Shown one piece after another: positions 29,628 to 34,721 of a DNA stretch of 34,721 bases (its first letter is position 1; each line of letters begins with the position of its first letter). The DNA comes from Acidobacteriaceae bacterium. GTDB lineage: Bacteria > Acidobacteriota > Terriglobia > Terriglobales > Acidobacteriaceae. The stretch covers positions 1 to 34,721 of the forward strand of contig JAOAPL010000348.1 of the NCBI GenBank assembly GCA_025462925.1. Direction: 5' to 3'. Below the pieces are notes generated by a model. It made no database searches. It saw nothing but the letters and a program-made list of their open reading frames with translations, and was not told the DNA's origin. Both the position numbers and the translations under genes were made by a program.

Positions 29628-30521
29628 TCAAGAGAAAATCTCGGCAGCCATGCGATATGTATTCGCATGCGCTTCGGCCGTGAGTTCGATCGGGACTGAA
29701 TACCCGCCGCCTAATGTGACAACTAATGGTGTGCTGTGAGCAGCCACCATGGCCATCACTCTCCGGTCTCGCTCCTTTAATCCAACGTGTGACAGCGAGA
29801 GACGTCCCAAAGCGTCAGAATCCAAACCGTCCACGCCGGACTGATAGAAAATAATTTCCGGAGCGAATGCCACTACTCGCGGCAGCACCAGATCCAGTGC
29901 TCTTAGATACTCCTCGTCGCCCACTCCATCCCGCAGATCCACATCAATATTGCTTTGCTGTTTTCGAAACGGAAAATTGTTTTTGCAATGGATGGATACG
30001 GTCAGCGTTTCAGGGTCGTCCGCAAAGATCTCTGCGGTCCCGTCGCCTTGGTGCACGTCGAGATCAAGGACGGCCGCCCGCCGGATCCGATTTTGAGAAC
30101 GCAGCCAGTGGATCGCGATGGCGATATCATTAAATACACAAAACCCCGCGCCCGCGGCGCGAAACGCGTGATGCGTCCCTCCGGCAAGGTTTCCTCCCCA
30201 GCCTTTTTCGAACGCATCCTGTGTGGCGCTAAGAGTGCCGCCCACCGATGCCAGCGTCCTCCGCACCAGTCCTTCTGACCAGGGAAAACCGATTCGGCGG
30301 ATGGCAGCGTCAGAGAGAGTGCCGCGAAGGAACTGGCCGACGTATTCGGGATCATGCGCAAGTTCCACGATGCTGGTATCGACAAAGGGAGCCTGCTCAA
30401 ACGTGAAAACGCCATCGATGCTGAGGAGATCGCGGATCAGCTTGTATTTACTGATAGGAAACCTGTGCCTCGGCGGAAGCGGGATAGCGTGGTGATCGCA
30501 ATAAAAAAGCCGACGAGACAT
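29628..30521 (-). CDS. Histone-deacetylase-family (class II-like) hydrolase
   Basis: 297 codons, ATG 30521. The HDAC fold is clear: FYCDHHAIPLPPRHRFPISK at the N terminus, TLASVGGTLSATQDAFEKGW, GGTHHAFRAAGAGFCVFND and VLDLDVHQGDGTAEIF, where Asp155 and His157 are zinc ligands, then SGVDGLDSDALGRLSLS with Asp231 as the third. GGGYS near the C terminus completes the set. Bacterial members deacetylate small acetylated amines or acetyl-lysine; the substrate here is unknown. It is divergent from an aminotransferase. Confidence 0.93.
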   Translation of the reverse strand: MSRRLFYCDHHAIPLPPRHRFPISKYKLIRDLLSIDGVFTFEQAPFVDTSIVELAHDPEYVGQFLRGTLSDAAIRRIGFPWSEGLVRRTLASVGGTLSATQDAFEKGWGGNLAGGTHHAFRAAGAGFCVFNDIAIAIHWLRSQNRIRRAAVLDLDVHQGDGTAEIFADDPETLTVSIHCKNNFPFRKQQSNIDVDLRDGVGDEEYLRALDLVLPRVVAFAPEIIFYQSGVDGLDSDALGRLSLSHVGLKERDRRVMAMVAAHSTPLVVTLGGGYSVPIELTAEAHANTYRMAAEIFS

Positions 30522-30613
30522 TCGATAATCTTAAATGTTGACCGGTTTGCTCGCCGACTCTTGGAAAAAACGCAAGCCGTGTTCTAGCATAGGATGTTCA
30601 GTTGTGAGGGAAA

Positions 30614-31783
30614 ATGAAAGGCTTGAGTCGAATCGCCAGCGGGATCGCACAATCAGAGATTCGCGTGATGTCGGTCGAGTGCGAACGAGTGCGTGGAGTG
30701 AATCTGGCCCAGGGTGTTTGTGACACCGAGGTCCCGTCGGTCGTGCGCCGCGCTGCCGAAGCTACGATCGAAGCGGGAGCAAACCAGTACACGCGACTCG
30801 ATGGAATCCCCGCCCTGCGACAGGCGATTGCCCGGAAGATGCGCGACTACAACGGACTGAACGTCGACCCGGATCGCGAAGTGCTGGTCACTTCCGGGGC
30901 AACCGGCGGCTTCTCTGCGGCCTGCATGGCGCTACTGAATCCCGGAGATGAAGTCGTTCTCTTTGAACCTTTTTACGGATACCACACCCACACGCTGGTA
31001 GCGATGAACATTGTCCCTGTGTTTGTCCGCCTGGAAGCGCCGGATTGGAAATTCAATGTAGCGGATGTCGAGCGAGTGATCACGCCCCGAACGCGGGCCA
31101 TCGTGATCAACTCGCCGGCAAATCCCTCCGGTAAGGTTTTCAGCCGCGAGGAACTCGAATCGCTCGCCGACATTGTGGTCCGGCACGACCTGATTTTGTT
31201 CACTGACGAGATCTACGAGTACTTCCTATATGACGGTCACCGGCACATCAGCGCCGCGTCACTTCCCGGAATGGCCGACCGCACCGTCACAGTCTCCGGA
31301 TTTTCCAAGACCTTCAGCATCACCGGCTGGCGCATCGGATACGTTATTTGTCCTTCGGAATGGACAACCGCGATCGGCTACTTCCACGATCTCGCCTACG
31401 TCTGTGCGCCATCACCGTTCCAGCACGGAGTTACTGCCGGACTGAGTGAACTGACTCCCGAGTTCTACAGCGACTTGGGTCGCGAGTACCTGGAAAAGCG
31501 CAACATTCTTTGCCAGGCGCTAACCCAGGCGGGACTGACGCCGTCTATCCCGCCGGGTGCATATTACGTACTGGCGGATTCATCGTCTTTGCCGGGGAAG
31601 TCCAGCAAGGAAAAAGCCATGTCTCTGTTGAACGAGACCGGAGTTGCCAGCGTTCCCGGCGCAGCTTTTTATCACGATGATTCTGGCGAAAACCTTTTGC
31701 GCTTCTGTTTCGCCAAAAAAACCGCCGACCTGGAAAACGCATGTGGCCGGCTAGAACGGTTGCGATCACCCGCTTCCGTGTGA
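30614..31783 (+). CDS. PLP-dependent aminotransferase, class I/II
   Basis: 389 codons, ATG 30614 with GAGGGAAA upstream. Fold-type I motifs: NQYTRLDGIPALRQAIARKM, VTSGATGGFSAACMALLNPG, INSPANPSGKVFSREEL, FTDEIYEYFLYDGH and the PLP lysine in SGFSKTFSITGWRIGY (Lys232). An IPPGAYYVLAD stretch and a final RFCFAKK arginine site follow. Related enzymes act on aspartate, aromatic or kynurenine-type substrates; specificity is not deducible. It differs clearly from the aminotransferase at 3868-5049. Confidence 0.93.
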   Translation: MKGLSRIASGIAQSEIRVMSVECERVRGVNLAQGVCDTEVPSVVRRAAEATIEAGANQYTRLDGIPALRQAIARKMRDYNGLNVDPDREVLVTSGATGGFSAACMALLNPGDEVVLFEPFYGYHTHTLVAMNIVPVFVRLEAPDWKFNVADVERVITPRTRAIVINSPANPSGKVFSREELESLADIVVRHDLILFTDEIYEYFLYDGHRHISAASLPGMADRTVTVSGFSKTFSITGWRIGYVICPSEWTTAIGYFHDLAYVCAPSPFQHGVTAGLSELTPEFYSDLGREYLEKRNILCQALTQAGLTPSIPPGAYYVLADSSSLPGKSSKEKAMSLLNETGVASVPGAAFYHDDSGENLLRFCFAKKTADLENACGRLERLRSPASV

Positions 31784-31874
31784 CTTAGGTCATCTGGCGC
31801 AAGAATATTGAAGCTACTTGCCTGCGAGTGCATCCATTCCAGTATTGCTGGATGGTGTGCTAGGTTAGAGGTTA

Positions 31875-32966
31875 ATGAAAAATATTGTTTCAGCGCTAAT
31901 ACTCCTGAGTTTGGCGACGATCGTGTCCGGTTGCGGCAATAGTGAAGGCAATGCCAAGGCTTCCGGCCCTCCGCAGATGCCTCCAGCCCAAGTCGGCATG
32001 ATCACGGCCCAGCCTGCTCCTGTTGCCGACAGCAGTGAATATGTCGCAACTTTGAAGTCGCGAAACTCAACAACGATAGCTCCACAAGTTGAGGGACAGG
32101 TCACGCATATCTACGTAAAGTCCGGCGATCGGGTGAGTGCCGGAACACCGCTGATGCAGATCGATCCTCTCAAGCAACAGGCAACGGTGGGTAGCCAGGA
32201 GGCGACCCACGCAGCCAAAGTCGCCAACGTCAAGTATGCCGAGCAACAACTGATGCGCACAAAGAACCTGGCGAACGCGGGCGTGGTCAGCAAGCAATCG
32301 TTTGATGAAGCGCAGGCTGCGTATGACGCCGCCAAGGCCGAGCTCGACGCTCTCGAAGCGCAAGTACGCGAGCAGCGAGTCCAGCTTAAGTACTACGCAG
32401 TGTCTGCAGCCACGTCGGGGATCGTCGGCGATATTCCGGTGCACGAAGGCGACCGGGTAACCACATCGACTGTTCTCACCACCGTTGATCAGCCGGGTAA
32501 TTTGGAACTCTACATATCCGTTCCAGTGGAAAAGGCCGGCGAACTTGCAATGAACAAGCGAGTCGAAGTGCTGGACAGTACCGGAGCTCCTGTCGCCGAG
32601 GGCCGGATCACATTCATCTCGCCTAAGGTCGATGACCAGACGCAATCGGTCCTGGTGAAAAGCCTTGTGGACAACAAGGATGGAAAGTTGCGCACGTCGC
32701 AGTTCACCCGCGCGCGGATCATCTGGGGCTCGCGTCCCGGGCTTCTCGTTCCTGTGCTGGCAGTCTCGCGCATCAATGGACAATTTTTTGCCTATGTGGC
32801 GGAAGGCAGTGACAAATCACTCACTGCCCATCAACGACAGATTCGCCTGGGCGACATGATAGGCAATGACTACGTCGTATTGGACGGTATCAAGCCGGGC
32901 GAGCGGGTCATCACCTCCGGAACGCAAACGTTATTCGAGGGAGCACCAGTTGCTCCAAGATCCTGA
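31875..32966 (+). CDS. RND efflux periplasmic adaptor lipoprotein (AcrA/MexA type)
   Basis: 363 codons, ATG 31875 with GAGG 4 nt upstream. The lipobox TIVSGC places the lipidated cysteine at 20. Then come the barrel/lipoyl half (IAPQVEGQVTHIYVKSGDRV, GTPLMQIDP), an alpha-hairpin with ALEAQVREQRVQLKYYA, the second lipoyl half (VSAATSGIVGDIPVHEGDRV) and a C-terminal membrane-proximal domain (PGERVITSGTQTLFEGAPV). It links the inner-membrane pump to an outer-membrane channel. It lies 22 nt upstream of the pump gene. Confidence 0.95.
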   Translation: MKNIVSALILLSLATIVSGCGNSEGNAKASGPPQMPPAQVGMITAQPAPVADSSEYVATLKSRNSTTIAPQVEGQVTHIYVKSGDRVSAGTPLMQIDPLKQQATVGSQEATHAAKVANVKYAEQQLMRTKNLANAGVVSKQSFDEAQAAYDAAKAELDALEAQVREQRVQLKYYAVSAATSGIVGDIPVHEGDRVTTSTVLTTVDQPGNLELYISVPVEKAGELAMNKRVEVLDSTGAPVAEGRITFISPKVDDQTQSVLVKSLVDNKDGKLRTSQFTRARIIWGSRPGLLVPVLAVSRINGQFFAYVAEGSDKSLTAHQRQIRLGDMIGNDYVVLDGIKPGERVITSGTQTLFEGAPVAPRS

Positions 32967-32988
32967 TATCGCCAGAGACCTATAAATA

Positions 32989-34721
32989 ATGTTTGTCGAT
33001 TTCTTCATTAAGCGACCCATATTCGCGACCGTCTGCTCGCTGCTCATCATCCTTGCAGGCGCCGTTTCCATTCCCACGTTGCCGATAGCACAGTTTCCCA
33101 ACCTTGCGCCTCCACAGGTCACCGTATCCAGCAACTACAACGGGGCCAGCGCACAAACGGTGGAGACGGCAGTCACCACGCCTTTGGAACAGGCGATCAA
33201 CGGCGTAGAGGGAATGAAGTACCTCACCTCGAGCAGCGGGAATGACGGCTCCAGTTCGATAACCGTGACCTTCGACATCAACAGAAACGTTGATATCGCT
33301 GCTGTAGATGTGCAGAACCGTGTCAGCACTGCGCAGGGTCGCCTTCCGGCAGAGGTCAACAACACTGGGATCAGCATCACTAAGAGCGGCAATTCGTTCG
33401 TGTTTGCAGCTGGCTTCTACTCGGAAAAGAATCGGTACGACAGCCTCTTCATCAGCAACTATGTTGATGTTTATCTTCGCGACGCTCTGAAGCGCGTGAA
33501 AGGCGTCGGAGACGTCATTATCTTCGGCGAGCGCAAATATTCGATGCGCCTGTGGCTGGATCCCGTGCGCATGGCCAGCCGCAATCTGACCGCTTCTGAT
33601 GTCGTCAATGCGCTGCGCGAGCAGAACGTGCAAGTGGCCGCAGGACAGGTAGGCCAGCAACCGGCAAAACCCGGACAGGCTTACCAGATCAGCGTGCGCG
33701 CCGTCGGCAGGCTCAGTGAGGCAAAGGAATTTAACGAGATCATAGTGAAATCCGGCGCTGACGGAACGCTGGTAAAGCTGAAAGATGTTGGCACGGCGGA
33801 ACTCGGAGCAGAGGATTACAGCTCGAATCTGGAATTCAACGGACACCAGGCAGTCGGACTGGGCATTACTCAACTTTCAACCGCGAATGCCCTCGAAGTG
33901 AACAGGGATGCGCTTGCGGAATTACAGCGGCTCTCGAAGACTTTCCCGCCAGGATTGAAATATGAGGTGGCGTTTAACACCACCACGGTGGTCGGCGAAT
34001 CCATTCAGGACGTTATCCAAACGCTGGGCATTGCGATTCTGCTGGTCATTTTTGTCATATTCATCTTTCTTCAGGATTGGCGGACGACATTCATCCCGGC
34101 AATCACCATCCCGGTCTCGCTCATTGGCACATTCGCCTTTATCAAGCTGCTGGGATTCTCCATTAATACGCTGACTCTGTTCGGGATCACGCTGGCGACC
34201 GGACTCGTCGTGGATGACGCGATCGTCGTCATCGAAAACGTTCAGCGCCATATTAGCGAAGGATTGGCGGACGCCCACAAGGCTGCCTCCGTGGCCATGG
34301 GCGAAGTCGCTGGCGCTGTCATTGCAACTTCGCTGGTGCTTATCGCGGTGTTCGTCCCTGTCGCCTTCTTTCCCGGCACCACCGGAATCCTCTTTCGCCA
34401 GTTCGCGCTGACCATCGCCTTCTCCGTCGCCATCTCCGCCTTCAACGCGCTCACGCTTACTCCAGCACTCTCCGCGTTGCTGTTAGGGAAGGAACATCGG
34501 ACAGGGAAGTTTTTCACTGTGGTCAACAAACTCATCAACGGAGTCACTAACGGATACAGCAGTTCGCTGCGCCAAATTCTTCGGCTGAGGATTGCCGTGC
34601 TCGCCATCTTCATCTGCGCTCTGGCGTTCACGTATTGGTTCTACCAGCGTGTGCCGAAGGGGTTCATCCCGGAAGAAGACCAAGGCTACTTCATTACCCA
34701 AGTGCTCGCCCCCGAGGGAGC
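32989..34721 (+). CDS. RND efflux pump, HAE1 family (AcrB/MexB type), partial
   Basis: ATG 32989, open to the right edge, 577 codons visible of about 1,040 expected. The start MFVDFFIKRPIFATVCSLLI is the typical first span. Porter-domain motifs (QFPNLAPPQVTVSSNYNGAS, VDVQNRVSTAQGRLPAEV) and spans 2-6 follow, with the proton-relay pair Asp409-Asp410 in GLVVDDAIVVIENV. Driven by the proton motive force, such pumps export drugs and other amphiphiles. An outer-membrane factor gene may follow outside the window. Confidence 0.96.
   Translation, partial: MFVDFFIKRPIFATVCSLLIILAGAVSIPTLPIAQFPNLAPPQVTVSSNYNGASAQTVETAVTTPLEQAINGVEGMKYLTSSSGNDGSSSITVTFDINRNVDIAAVDVQNRVSTAQGRLPAEVNNTGISITKSGNSFVFAAGFYSEKNRYDSLFISNYVDVYLRDALKRVKGVGDVIIFGERKYSMRLWLDPVRMASRNLTASDVVNALREQNVQVAAGQVGQQPAKPGQAYQISVRAVGRLSEAKEFNEIIVKSGADGTLVKLKDVGTAELGAEDYSSNLEFNGHQAVGLGITQLSTANALEVNRDALAELQRLSKTFPPGLKYEVAFNTTTVVGESIQDVIQTLGIAILLVIFVIFIFLQDWRTTFIPAITIPVSLIGTFAFIKLLGFSINTLTLFGITLATGLVVDDAIVVIENVQRHISEGLADAHKAASVAMGEVAGAVIATSLVLIAVFVPVAFFPGTTGILFRQFALTIAFSVAISAFNALTLTPALSALLLGKEHRTGKFFTVVNKLINGVTNGYSSSLRQILRLRIAVLAIFICALAFTYWFYQRVPKGFIPEEDQGYFITQVLAPEG

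Overview
The window looks like chromosomal DNA of a soil-type Acidobacteriota (Terriglobia-like). This is an inference from gene content (ImuA/ImuB mutasome, a two-unit DUF6328-like protein, M28 and DUF885 peptidases, PPDK, RND efflux) and from the many short dispersed repeats between genes. No rRNA is present, so the taxonomy is not proven. The flanks are fairly GC-rich. The stretch from about 16.0 to 21.56 kb is visibly more A+T-rich.

Layout. 1-2419 (minus): imuA then imuB, an SOS mutagenesis pair, with imuB running off the left edge. 2420-9860: a duplicated membrane protein (plus), a PLP aminotransferase, a secreted M28 peptidase and a small secreted protein (minus), a secreted TPR protein (plus) and a MOSC protein (minus), separated by repeat-rich gaps. 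9878-9950: tRNA-Cys(GCA), minus strand. 10.0-10.7 kb: two small proteins and a clear intrinsic terminator. 10877-11800: a secreted-protein gene interrupted by one in-frame TGA. 11812-15902: a TetR regulator divergent from an operon of zinc alcohol dehydrogenase, two paralogous secreted proteins of unknown family, and an MDR oxidoreductase. A short-chain dehydrogenase that should follow is cut after about 21 codons.

The cut marks the left edge of an island (about 16.0-21.56 kb). It carries tandem structured repeats, a small serine recombinase, an IS1595-type DDE transposase, a coupled cassette (a possibly DUF3467-like protein plus two small membrane proteins), a DinD homologue, a Cys-rich beta-helix-like protein, a Cas2/VapD-fold-like orphan and several tiny ORFs. 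An imperfect 18-bp inverted repeat at 16705-16722 and 21421-21438 brackets the genes, and copies of a TTTGTTTTGTCATATTT motif and G-rich runs ending in GGTACCC lie near each end.

21610-34721: DUF885 peptidase (plus), pyruvate phosphate dikinase (minus), an XRE/S24-like regulator with candidate operator repeats and a convergent partner gene, a 46-codon secreted two-cysteine peptide followed by a long hairpin abutting the start of a polytopic membrane protein and its coupled partner, a histone-deacetylase-family enzyme, a second aminotransferase, and an RND efflux adaptor with the first part of its pump.

The observations most worth following are the secreted peptide/hairpin/membrane-protein module, the recombinase-transposase island, the TGA-interrupted gene, and the TTTCTCG-type repeats that repeatedly sit just 3' of minus-strand genes.
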